Below, piece by piece: positions 1 to 7,053 of a stretch of DNA of 38,026 bases. Both the position numbers and the translations under genes were made by a program. How positions within the stretch are numbered: the stretch's first letter is position 1; every line of letters starts with the position of its first letter. Location of the stretch: NCBI GenBank assembly GCA_028749235.1, contig JAQULS010000012.1:1-38026 (forward strand). The letters run 5' to 3'. The notes under the pieces were generated by a model. That model saw only the letters and a program-made list of their open reading frames with translations, was not told the DNA's origin and made no database searches. The stretch comes from Acidobacteriota bacterium (lineage in GTDB: Bacteria; Acidobacteriota; Aminicenantia; Aminicenantales; UBA4085).

Positions 1-1
1 G

Positions 2-562
2 AAGCAAAGCGTCGTCTACAGCGAAGTGAACAAATCGATGTCGCTCGACGAGGCCCAGGTCATCGAATACTACAAGGCTCACAAGTCCGAGTTCATCCAG
101 CCGGCCGAGTTCAAGGTTCGGGCCGTTTACCTGACGCAGGGCGAACGGACGGAGGAAGCTCTGGTGACCCTCAAAGCCGAGATCGAAGGCAAGGTCAAGG
201 GTGGGGCGGACTTCGCCCAGGCGGCCGAGACCTACTCCGACGCCCCGCTCAAGGAAACCAAGGGCGATCTCGGGACGCTGATCGTCGGCCAGACCGACAA
301 GACCTTGGAAGCCGCCCTGATGCCGCTCAAAAACGGCGAGACGTCCGGCTGGGTCCAGGCCAAGAACGGCTGGTATCTGCTCAAGGTCGAGGATCGCAAG
401 GATTCCCGGGCCAAGAGCTTCGACGAGTCCAAGCGGGCCATCGAGGAAAAAATGACCGCCGCCATGCAGGAAGTCAAGTTCAACGAATTCATGAGCGGCC
501 TCAAGAAGCGGAACTACATCAAAATCGTCAAGGCCAATCCGCTGGAAGAAAAACGGCCCTAG
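2..562 (+). CDS. Peptidyl-prolyl cis-trans isomerase, PpiC/SurA-like, 5' partial
   Basis: The reading frame is open from base 2, so the N-terminus lies outside the window; the GTG at 26 is probably internal. The visible part starts with a helical segment (EYYKAHKSEF followed by P), the usual linker before a parvulin domain. A PpiC-type rotamase domain follows, with the signatures ADFAQAA, TYSDAP, GDLG and NGWYLLKVEDR. A charged helical tail ends in KKRNYIKI. Parvulin proteins of the SurA/PrsA type fold proteins after export, in the periplasm. The missing N-terminus prevents saying whether it carries a signal peptide or a lipobox. The family is clear; the exact subfamily is not. Confidence 0.85.
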   Translation, partial: KQSVVYSEVNKSMSLDEAQVIEYYKAHKSEFIQPAEFKVRAVYLTQGERTEEALVTLKAEIEGKVKGGADFAQAAETYSDAPLKETKGDLGTLIVGQTDKTLEAALMPLKNGETSGWVQAKNGWYLLKVEDRKDSRAKSFDESKRAIEEKMTAAMQEVKFNEFMSGLKKRNYIKIVKANPLEEKRP

Positions 563-626
563 CCGATTTCGGGATCTTTCCTCTTTTTAGGCCTTTTTTA
601 CCCATTTCCGAAACCCGCGGGAACGA

Positions 627-656
627 TTGCCGGGGGGTGGCCGATTCGTTTATAAT
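627..656 (+). promoter_or_regulatory. Predicted sigma-70-type promoter of the speE-speD fusion gene
   Basis: A -35 TTGCCG (627-632), an 18-base spacer and a perfect -10 TATAAT (651-656) lie 31 bases before the ATG at 688. This argues against the upstream in-frame GTG at 637, which would fall inside the promoter. Confidence 0.6.
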
Positions 657-687
657 AAACACGGTAACCCGAGGCAAAGGAAAGGCC

Positions 688-2469
688 ATGAGTCTGATCA
701 CCAAAGACGGCAAGTTATACTTTTTCGAGGATCTTTACCCCGATCTCACATACGGATTCGAAGTCTCGAACGTCCTCGTCCCGGAGACGGATACGGGCTT
801 TCAGAAGCTCATGATCCTCGAGACGAACCGCTTCGGCAAGGTCCTCGTCCTGGACGGCATCGTCCAACTGACGGAGGAGGATGAGGGCATTTATCATGAA
901 TGGATCTCCCACTGGCCCCTCTTCTCCCTGGCCAAGCCCGGCGAAAACGTGCTCATCATCGGCGGCGGGGACTGTGGCGTGGCCCGGGAGGTTCTCCGCC
1001 ATGACTCCGTAAGGGCTCTGACCATGGTCGAGATCGACAAGGCCGTCGTCGATCTCTGCCGCCGACACATCCCCAGCGTCATGTCCGGCGTCTTCGAGGA
1101 TCCGCGCTTCCGGCTGGAGTTTTGCGACGGGGCGGAGTTCATCCGGGCCCGGAAAAAGGCTTTCGACGTAATCATCATCGATTCGACCGACCCTATCGGC
1201 CCGGCCCGCAGCCTGTTCAATACCGATTTTTATCGCAATGTCTACGAGGCGCTGAAGGACGGGGGCATCGCTATCCATCAGACCGGGGCGCTCATCCTCC
1301 AGCCCTACGAATGCCCCGGTAGCTGGCGGCAGATGGAGAGGATTTTCGATTCCGTCCGGGTCGTCCAGTTCACGAACGTGAGCTACATGGGAGGTCCCTT
1401 CAGCTTGACGGCAGGATCGCGCGGAAAAACCGTCTTCCAGGCCAAGCCGAGCCAGATCCAGAACCGGTTCAAGCAGTCTGGAATTAAGACCCGCTGGTAC
1501 TCCCCCGACATTTCGGCCGTCCCCTATCCCGAGTTCCAGAGGCGACTGGAAACGGACAAATATGGCGAGGAGATCATCATCGACATAGCCCTACCGAAAG
1601 GTGAACGGCCTAATTTCGAGGAGGTCAAACGCTGGAGCCGGGACACCTGCGAAGCGATCCGGATGAAGCCGTTCGGCAAGCCGAACGTCTCGTCGCCCGT
1701 ACTGGACGATGGTGATACACTCGTCCAGTACATCGAAACGAGCGCGATCAGTTACCGCCGTTATGGCGACAACGCCTGTCTTAACTGCTTCACCTGTGAC
1801 CGCCTTCCGGCGCGTCGGGTTGTGGATTTCTCATCGAAATACTTCCGCGCCGGCGCCGCCGTCTGTTGGCATATTCCGCGCGGGTCCTTTTCCGGACTCA
1901 AAGACGTCCAAAAGCAGTCGTTGCTTTATAAGGTCAGCAAATCCTCATTGAAAAATCGGCCCGGAGACGGGACGGTGAAGACTTACCACCCCCGCTTGAC
2001 GGATCCTTCCGAGCTGTTTTCCGAGGCGTTCCTGACGCCGGTGGAAACTGGCCTGTCATCGGCCTACGAGCTGATCCTGGACGTCTATGGCTGCGATTAC
2101 TCGGCGATTTCGTCTTGCGCCGGCGTCGCTCATTGGGCGGGCGTAGAATTCCCTCGGGTGGCGAACGTTACGCCAATCGGGGCTGCGGATGCGCCGGATT
2201 TTGGCCACGCTAAGAAAAAGACATCGGGGCCTTCCGTCACCCAACTCTTTTGCGGCGGCTCCAACATCAGCCATTATTCGGAGAACTGGCTGATGATCGT
2301 CATCAACATCGTACTAACGGAGCGAATCCCTCTGCGAAAGGCCATCGAATCGACCCTGGCGTACTTTAAGGGGACTTCGGCGGTCGGCTGGATCATCCCA
2401 CGCGGCTTGAAATGCCAAGATATGAAGACGATTGCGAATCAGACGTTAATCTTCCGGGTCGGATCATAA
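688..2469 (+). CDS. Spermidine synthase fused to two AdoMet-decarboxylase-like domains
   Basis: This 593-residue protein has three parts. Residues 1 to about 280 are a spermidine synthase-like aminopropyltransferase with YHEWISH, the AdoMet-binding GGGDCG and the catalytic-loop DSTDPIGPA. Residues of about 290-420 resemble a prokaryotic AdoMet decarboxylase: IETSAISY aligns with the ESHxS processing site (candidate pyruvoyl serine S355), followed by CFTC and DFSSKYF. Residues of about 455-593 are a second such domain: GSNISHYSEN places S528 at the processing site, and the FTC cysteine is missing. Both repeats lack the usual His after the Ser. SpeD normally makes the aminopropyl donor used by SpeE, so a fusion is metabolically sensible. 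Some SpeD relatives have become ornithine or arginine decarboxylases, so the substrate here is open. Start ATG 688 was chosen from the promoter position. The 3' half is AT-richer than the 5' half. Confidence 0.75.
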   Translation: MSLITKDGKLYFFEDLYPDLTYGFEVSNVLVPETDTGFQKLMILETNRFGKVLVLDGIVQLTEEDEGIYHEWISHWPLFSLAKPGENVLIIGGGDCGVAREVLRHDSVRALTMVEIDKAVVDLCRRHIPSVMSGVFEDPRFRLEFCDGAEFIRARKKAFDVIIIDSTDPIGPARSLFNTDFYRNVYEALKDGGIAIHQTGALILQPYECPGSWRQMERIFDSVRVVQFTNVSYMGGPFSLTAGSRGKTVFQAKPSQIQNRFKQSGIKTRWYSPDISAVPYPEFQRRLETDKYGEEIIIDIALPKGERPNFEEVKRWSRDTCEAIRMKPFGKPNVSSPVLDDGDTLVQYIETSAISYRRYGDNACLNCFTCDRLPARRVVDFSSKYFRAGAAVCWHIPRGSFSGLKDVQKQSLLYKVSKSSLKNRPGDGTVKTYHPRLTDPSELFSEAFLTPVETGLSSAYELILDVYGCDYSAISSCAGVAHWAGVEFPRVANVTPIGAADAPDFGHAKKKTSGPSVTQLFCGGSNISHYSENWLMIVINIVLTERIPLRKAIESTLAYFKGTSAVGWIIPRGLKCQDMKTIANQTLIFRVGS

Positions 2470-2502
2470 CCGTGTTCCGACTGTCTCGTTTTGATAAATT
2501 TA

Positions 2503-2519
2503 TTTAAGCGCTGCTTAAA
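2503..2519. repeat. Short palindrome between the speE fusion and the membrane protein gene
   Basis: TTTAAGC and GCTTAAA form a 7-base inverted repeat around GCT. An outer pair, TCGTTT (2486-2491) and AAACGA (2517-2522), also matches. It sits 19 bases before the next ATG and could be an operator or an mRNA hairpin. There is no T-run, so it is not a standard terminator. Confidence 0.4.
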
Positions 2520-2537
2520 CGAATTGGGAGGGGGAAA

Positions 2538-3077
2538 ATGGATGAGAAGGAATTGTGGCCTGATCATAAACTTTCTCTTGTCGATGTGATGTATGGGGCA
2601 ATTTTAACAATCGGTTTCGTCGAGGGCGCAGATATCAAGGCGATAAACTACGGCGTTATCGTCCGGTTTGCCCTCGCGTACATCATTATCGTCATGGATT
2701 GGCTTCAGGTCCATGAAGCCTACCGGGAAGAGCGCCGCTATCCTGTCGGCGCATTCGTTCTCGATTTATTCATTCTCTTCTCGATAAGCCGATTAATATA
2801 TAGTTCTCTCCAGCCAGCGGCCGTCGCATATTGGGGATGGATGATGGGCCTTTTCTTCCTCTATTCAATCTGGGATCTGATCATGTTCCGAGTATGCCGT
2901 CTTTGCCGATATGATTTTAAAAGCGCCCTCATCATCGACGTGTTCGATTTTAGCCTCGCGGGAACATTCTTCTTGCTTAGTAGCCAAAAAATTGTCGAAA
3001 ACGAATTTCTTTTGGAAATTCCATTTATCATTACATACGGAGTTACCCTCCTTGTCTGGGAAAAACGAAAACGATAA
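2538..3077 (+). CDS. Small polytopic membrane protein of unknown function
   Basis: The gene encodes 179 residues with about five or six hydrophobic segments (around 13-30, 40-60, 72-92, 96-115, 128-148 and 152-170). The loop HEAYREERRYP, the CRLCRY cysteine pair and a basic C-terminus KRKR are visible. A strong ribosome binding site, GGGAGGGGG, lies four bases before the ATG. The DNA is clearly AT-richer than the genome around it, as is the end of the upstream fusion gene 68 bases away, so the two may travel together. I do not recognise the family. A link to polyamine transport would be speculation based only on position. Confidence 0.7.
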   Translation: MDEKELWPDHKLSLVDVMYGAILTIGFVEGADIKAINYGVIVRFALAYIIIVMDWLQVHEAYREERRYPVGAFVLDLFILFSISRLIYSSLQPAAVAYWGWMMGLFFLYSIWDLIMFRVCRLCRYDFKSALIIDVFDFSLAGTFFLLSSQKIVENEFLLEIPFIITYGVTLLVWEKRKR

Positions 3078-3108
3078 CGAATGACAATGAGCTAAAAAGG
3101 CCTGGCCC

Positions 3109-3681
3109 TCACTTGACCTTGGCCGGGGGGACCTTGCCGATGACCTTGCCCTCCTGGTGGACGGGAACGTCCTCCTTGAAGTCGATGGTTCCGGAGACTT
3201 TCCACTCGCCCAGAAGCGCGTGGCGCGAGCCCTTGAGCTGGACGTAGATCTTGACCACGTAGTCGAGCTGCTGGGGGTAGACCTTGAAGTGATCCAGGTT
3301 GCGCCCCTCGACTCCGAAGTTGCTCTTGAGGCTGATTTCCTCGCTCAAGCCGCCGGGCGGGACGGGGTTTTTGCGGACGGCGGCCAGGAAGTTGTCGCCC
3401 AGGTTCTCGACGTCCAGCTTCCTCTTGAAGATGGCGTTGAAGTTGACGTATTTGAGCGGCTTGTCCGTCAGGTTCTTGACTCGGAACTTGACCTGGGGGA
3501 CGAGGACCAGCTTGGGTTCGGGCCACTGCCGGTACTCCTTGGCCACCCATTGGGTCCGCAGGTCGACGACCTCGAGGGACGCTTGAATCTGTTCGGGCGA
3601 GGGCGCTTTGCAGCCGAAGGTCAGTCCGGCCAGGACGGCTAGCGCGGCTATCGGGAAAACGGAACGGGCGCGTTGGCTCAT
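3109..3681 (-). CDS. Putative lipoprotein, unknown function
   Basis: The protein has 190 residues. A basic N-terminus (SQRARS) and a hydrophobic stretch precede GLTFGC, with the likely lipidated Cys at residue 24; the box is slightly atypical because Phe is at -2. The mature part is beta-rich, with VPQVKFRVKN, VNFNAIFKRK and a GEWKVSGTIDF strand near the end. This suggests an immunoglobulin-like or FxLYD-like beta-sandwich, but no family is certain. The ATG at 3681 has GAGGAG seven bases upstream; the in-frame ATG at 3687 would be too close to it. It converges on the membrane protein gene and is divergent from the PP2C phosphatase. Confidence 0.7.
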   Translation of the reverse strand: MSQRARSVFPIAALAVLAGLTFGCKAPSPEQIQASLEVVDLRTQWVAKEYRQWPEPKLVLVPQVKFRVKNLTDKPLKYVNFNAIFKRKLDVENLGDNFLAAVRKNPVPPGGLSEEISLKSNFGVEGRNLDHFKVYPQQLDYVVKIYVQLKGSRHALLGEWKVSGTIDFKEDVPVHQEGKVIGKVPPAKVK

Positions 3682-3700
3682 GGGCATTCTCCTCGCCAGT

Positions 3701-3709
3701 ATTGTATCA
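3701..3709 (-). promoter_or_regulatory. Extended -10 (TGATACAAT) for the lipoprotein gene
   Basis: On the minus strand TGATACAAT lies 19 bases before the ATG at 3681. The same nine bases recur before the CtpA-like gene at 5875-5883. No good -35 is seen, as expected for an extended -10 promoter. Confidence 0.5.
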
Positions 3710-3739
3710 GAATCGGCGGAGACATACTCGGACAACCGA

Positions 3740-3769
3740 TTGACAATGCCGGAGGGGCTGGCATAAGGT
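3740..3769 (+). promoter_or_regulatory. Predicted promoter of the PP2C phosphatase gene
   Basis: A perfect -35 TTGACA (3740-3745) is followed after 18 bases by a weak -10, TAAGGT (3764-3769). The start codon at 3784 is only 14 bases further, so the leader would be very short. Confidence 0.45.
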
Positions 3770-3783
3770 AAGCGAAGATCCCC

Positions 3784-4584
3784 ATGCGCCTTCTCATGTC
3801 CGGCCTGACCGACATCGGACGCAAACGCGACTTGAACGAGGACAGCCTCCTTTGGGAGGGAATACCCGCCCCGGCGGTGGAATCCGGCTTGGCCTATTTG
3901 TTGGCGGTGGCGGACGGAATCGGCGGCCATTCGTCCGGCGAAGTGGCCAGCGCGACGGCCATCGCCGCCGTTCGGGATGCCGTATCCGAGCGCTTGGGCG
4001 CGGCCGGGCCCGTTCCCGGCCCGGCCGGCCTCCTTGAAGAGGCTTTCGGAAAGGCCAACGAGGCCGTCTTCCAGCTGGCGACCGCGCGGGACCACATGAA
4101 CGGGATGGGCACGACGCTGGTGGCGGTTCTCGTCGCCGGTGAAAAGGCCGCGGCGGCGAACGTCGGCGACAGCCGGCTCTATCTTGTCCGCGAAGAGGTC
4201 TTGTCCCAGATCACCGTCGATCATTCCTGGGCCGCCGATCAGCTCCGGCTGCGGCTGATGACGGAAGCCGACGTCAACCGTTCCCCCTTCCGCAACGTGG
4301 TCACGCGCTCGATCGGCGGCGCCGAGCCGCCGGCCATCGACACGTTCGAGATCGATATCCGCACCGGCGATCGGCTGCTCCTGGCCAGCGACGGGCTTTT
4401 CGGCCCGCTCGAGGACAAGGATATTCTCAAGCCCTTCCGGCGCAAGAGGAAGCCGGAAGGCATCTGCCGGGCCCTCATCCGGGCGGCCTGCAAGGCCGGC
4501 GGCCGGGACAATATCACGGCCGTCGTAGCTTGGGCCGTCGCGGACTCAAGAGGCCGCGGGCGGCGCTTTCTTCCCGTCTTTTAA
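3784..4584 (+). CDS. PP2C-family Ser/Thr protein phosphatase
   Basis: The 266-residue length fits a stand-alone bacterial PP2C (Stp/PrpC type), which removes phosphate from Ser/Thr residues using two Mn/Mg ions. The motifs are in order: RKRDLNED (13-20), VADGIGGH (42-49, metal ligand D44), GMGTT (107-111), GDSRLY (128-133), LASDGLFG (D202) and GGRDNITAV (D242). The insert between SWAADQLRLRLMTEADV and RNVVTRSIG is the normal flap region. It has no membrane segment and is cytoplasmic. No partner Hanks-type kinase is in the window. ATG 3784 was kept; an in-frame ATG at 3796 is also possible. Confidence 0.92.
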   Translation: MRLLMSGLTDIGRKRDLNEDSLLWEGIPAPAVESGLAYLLAVADGIGGHSSGEVASATAIAAVRDAVSERLGAAGPVPGPAGLLEEAFGKANEAVFQLATARDHMNGMGTTLVAVLVAGEKAAAANVGDSRLYLVREEVLSQITVDHSWAADQLRLRLMTEADVNRSPFRNVVTRSIGGAEPPAIDTFEIDIRTGDRLLLASDGLFGPLEDKDILKPFRRKRKPEGICRALIRAACKAGGRDNITAVVAWAVADSRGRGRRFLPVF

Positions 4585-4639
4585 AGGCCTTTTGCGCAGG
4601 CCGCACCGCCGGCCCCCTTCGAGGCCGCAAGCCTGGGGA

Positions 4640-4717
4640 GACGCGGCGGCCGAGGACCGGGTCGAGGCCGTCGCGCTCCTCCTGGACAAGGGCGCCGCGT
4701 TCAGGAACGGGGCGTAA
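4640..4717 (+). pseudogene. Possible ankyrin-repeat remnant
   Basis: In the plus frame beginning at 4640 the sequence reads DAAAEDRVEAVALLLDKGAA and then ends in a stop at 4715. This matches the ankyrin pattern of an Ala-rich helix followed by VEAVxLLLDKGA. No start codon or further repeats are attached, and the end overlaps the 3' end of the convergent CtpA-like gene. It looks like the last repeat of a lost gene, but one repeat could also be chance. Confidence 0.35.
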
Positions 4718-5849
4718 GCAGGGCGGAGGATTTTTCCAGGTAGGCTTTCCGGTCCGAACGGCCGGCGTCGATCTTGACGTCCGGGACGATGCCCTTGCTC
4801 CAGATCTTTTCGCCCGAAGCGGTCAGGAATATGCCCGTGGTTAGGAGCAGGGCGTCCCCGCCCGGCAGGGCGAAAACATCTTGGCGGGCGGTCAGACCGG
4901 GCGTCAGCGTGCCGACGGCTTTGGCCTGGCGGAGGTCGCGCAGGCAGGCGGCGGCGATCTCCGCCGGGCCCATGGTCGAAGGCGCGATCCAGAGGACGAT
5001 GGGGAGGTTTCCGAGCGGGGCCGGATCGGGGCAGGCCAGCGTCTCTTTAACCCCGCCCTTCTTTTCGAACTGGCCGGCCTTGGCCGTTTGGACGAACAGG
5101 TTGACGAACCGGAGGGCTTCCGCATTGTCGCCTTCGTAGGCGAAACGCAGGTCGAGGATGAGCGGCCGGGTCTTTCCGGCCAGTCGCGGCAGCAGGTTCG
5201 CCTTGAGCTCGTCGACCAGCGGCGGATGAAAATGCGCCACGGCCAGGACGCCGGACGTGCCGGCTTGTTCGGTGAAGGCGAACGGCTTCGGGTAAACGTC
5301 GCCGCGGACGACCGAAATCTCCTTGGTCTCGTTGTCCCGGATGATGCGGACCTTGACCGGCTTGGCTTCCGACGCCTTGAGGGCCAGCCGGATTTCCGGC
5401 AGGCTCGGCAGGATGGTCGAGGCGTCGTCGAGCGCGGAGACGACATCCCCCGTTTTAAGCCCGGCTTTCTCGGCCGGCGAGCCTTCGACCAGGCCGACCA
5501 CGACGGGAAACGTCGAAGCCCGCTTGAACACGATCAGGCCGATGTCCTTGTAGCCGGACAGGGCGGCGTCGGCGGACTTGCGGGCCGCATCCTTGTCCAG
5601 GTAGCTCGAAAGGGCGTCGAGTGAATTGGCCAGGCCGCGGAACCCGCCTTCCATCGTCGCCTTGGCGTTCGGCTCCTCGACATAGTCGGCCCGGATCAGA
5701 CGGACGACCGATTCGGTCAGGTCGGCCCCGGTTTGGACTCCGCGCGGAGCGGCCACGGCCGGGCGGATCTGGCGGGCAACCCAGAAAAACAAAACCCCGG
5801 CAACCAGCGCTCCCAGGCTCAACAGGCGGGTTCGGGTGGTTCGGCTCAT
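4701..5849 (-). CDS. CtpA/S41-like PDZ protein lacking catalytic Ser and Lys
   Basis: The protein has 382 residues. An N-terminal membrane anchor or signal (LLSLGALVAGVLFFWVA) is followed by the helical region seen in carboxy-terminal processing proteases. A PDZ domain comes next (GLVEGSPAEKAGLKTGDVV, about 117-200), then an S41 tail core with LILDLRF and KGIVPDV. In active CtpA enzymes the nucleophile lies in SASASE and the base in FGKG. The aligned stretches here are STMGPAE and PGLT, so Ser becomes Gly and Lys becomes Leu, while the following Gln survives. It is therefore probably a pseudo-protease or scaffold. It follows the EnvC-like gene, the order commonly seen for envC-ctpA. I chose ATG 5849 because an extended -10 sits at 5875-5883; an ATG at 5876 would add nine residues. 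Neither start has a clear ribosome binding site. Confidence 0.8.
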   Translation of the reverse strand: MSRTTRTRLLSLGALVAGVLFFWVARQIRPAVAAPRGVQTGADLTESVVRLIRADYVEEPNAKATMEGGFRGLANSLDALSSYLDKDAARKSADAALSGYKDIGLIVFKRASTFPVVVGLVEGSPAEKAGLKTGDVVSALDDASTILPSLPEIRLALKASEAKPVKVRIIRDNETKEISVVRGDVYPKPFAFTEQAGTSGVLAVAHFHPPLVDELKANLLPRLAGKTRPLILDLRFAYEGDNAEALRFVNLFVQTAKAGQFEKKGGVKETLACPDPAPLGNLPIVLWIAPSTMGPAEIAAACLRDLRQAKAVGTLTPGLTARQDVFALPGGDALLLTTGIFLTASGEKIWSKGIVPDVKIDAGRSDRKAYLEKSSALLTPRS

Positions 5850-5874
5850 GGTAATGAACGGTTTACGATAGGTC

Positions 5875-5883
5875 ATTGTATCA
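5875..5883 (-). promoter_or_regulatory. Extended -10 (TGATACAAT) before the CtpA-like gene
   Basis: The motif begins at the TGA stop codon of the EnvC-like gene. Transcription would start about 20 bases before the ATG at 5849, giving this gene its own promoter inside the operon. Confidence 0.4.
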
Positions 5884-7053
5884 TCGCCGGGAGAGCCATA
5901 GCAAGGGATCGACGGGCTTGGTTTGGTGCCGGATCTCGAAATACACGGAAATCCCGACCAGGGATCCGGTGTCTCCGGCGATGGCCACGGGCTGGCCGGC
6001 GATGACGTATTCGCCCGACTTGACCAGGAATTCCGCCAAGTGCCCGTAGAGCGAGTGATAGCCGTCGCCGTGGTTGATGATGAGGAGGTTGCCGTAGGCC
6101 GGGAAGAGCTCGGCGAAGGCCACCCGGCCGTCGTGCACGGCCCGCACGGTCAGGTCGCCGGCCGGGGGGGCGATTTCCACCCCGTTGTTCATGGTCACGG
6201 TGTTGAACTGGGGATGAACCTGGATGCCGAAGGCTTGCAGGATCGTGCCCCGGGTGGGCCAGGTGAGCTTGCCCCTGCGCTCGGCCAGGGGGATTGGCGT
6301 GAAGGGCGGAGCGTAGTCCTGGCTCTGCAGGCGCTGGATCATGGCCTGCAGCTCCTGGGCCCGGCGGGCCAACTCGCCGAGGGCCTTTTCGTAGGACTGC
6401 TTGTTGGCCCGGATCTGGGACACCAGGCCGCGGGCCTTGCCCGCCTCCCGATCGAGCTCGGCTTTCTTGGTCGAAGCTTGGCCGAGCAGGAGCGCCGTCT
6501 CCTTCTCCTTGGCCGTCAGATCGGCCGCCGCCCGTCCGAGCTCGGCCAGGTTCCGTCCGTAATCCTCGATGACCGCGTTCTGGGCGGCGGCTAGGACGGC
6601 AAGCCGCTTGTTCTCGACCGCCAGCGATTCGAGATCGGGGGCTTGCAGCAGGAAGCGGGCGAAGCCGAGGCGTCCCAGCTTGGCCAGCATCTGGAGGACC
6701 CGGGTCAGGGCGCCGCGCTCCGCGGCCAGCCGGGCCTCGATCTCGGGAATGCGCCGGCGGGCGTCCTCGAGGTCGGCCCGGTTCTTGTCCAATTGCAGGG
6801 CCAGCATCCGGCCTTCCTTGCGGAGCAGGCTCTGGTTGAGGCCGATGCGGTCCAGGCGGTTCAGGGTCGTCTGTTCGCGGGCCTCGGCCTCCTTCATCCG
6901 CTGGCGCAGGCCGTCGATCTCGCGGCGGACCTTGTCCAGGCTTTTTTCATAGGCGGCCGCGCCCGCGGTCGCCTGGGCCGCCGCCGGGGGGACGGAGGAG
7001 GAGATTGAGGCCCAGGCCAAGACCAGGGCGAAAGCGGCGGTCGCGATCTTCAT
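5881..7053 (-). CDS. EnvC-like murein hydrolase activator with degenerate LytM domain
   Basis: The 390-residue protein starts with a signal peptide (MKIATAAFALVLAWASIS, cleavage near AAA-Q). A long coiled coil (about 35-255) is rich in Glu, Arg, Lys and Leu. An M23/LytM domain fills about 266-385. The usual zinc ligands are replaced: HxGVD reads NNGVE (289-293) and HLHFE reads SVYFE (369-373). Escherichia coli EnvC has the same SLYFEIR-type change; it binds FtsEX through its coiled coil and activates AmiA/AmiB amidases during septal peptidoglycan splitting. An activator role, not hydrolysis, is therefore inferred. The start ATG overlaps the stop of the upstream membrane protein as ATGA, so translation is coupled. 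No ftsE or ftsX gene is in the window. Confidence 0.88.
   Translation of the reverse strand: MKIATAAFALVLAWASISSSVPPAAAQATAGAAAYEKSLDKVRREIDGLRQRMKEAEAREQTTLNRLDRIGLNQSLLRKEGRMLALQLDKNRADLEDARRRIPEIEARLAAERGALTRVLQMLAKLGRLGFARFLLQAPDLESLAVENKRLAVLAAAQNAVIEDYGRNLAELGRAAADLTAKEKETALLLGQASTKKAELDREAGKARGLVSQIRANKQSYEKALGELARRAQELQAMIQRLQSQDYAPPFTPIPLAERRGKLTWPTRGTILQAFGIQVHPQFNTVTMNNGVEIAPPAGDLTVRAVHDGRVAFAELFPAYGNLLIINHGDGYHSLYGHLAEFLVKSGEYVIAGQPVAIAGDTGSLVGISVYFEIRHQTKPVDPLLWLSRR

Noticed and set aside
5881-7053. EnvC-like protein as an active M23 metallopeptidase
   Set aside because: The zinc-ligand positions read N, E, S and Y in place of H, D, H and H, as in known non-catalytic activators.
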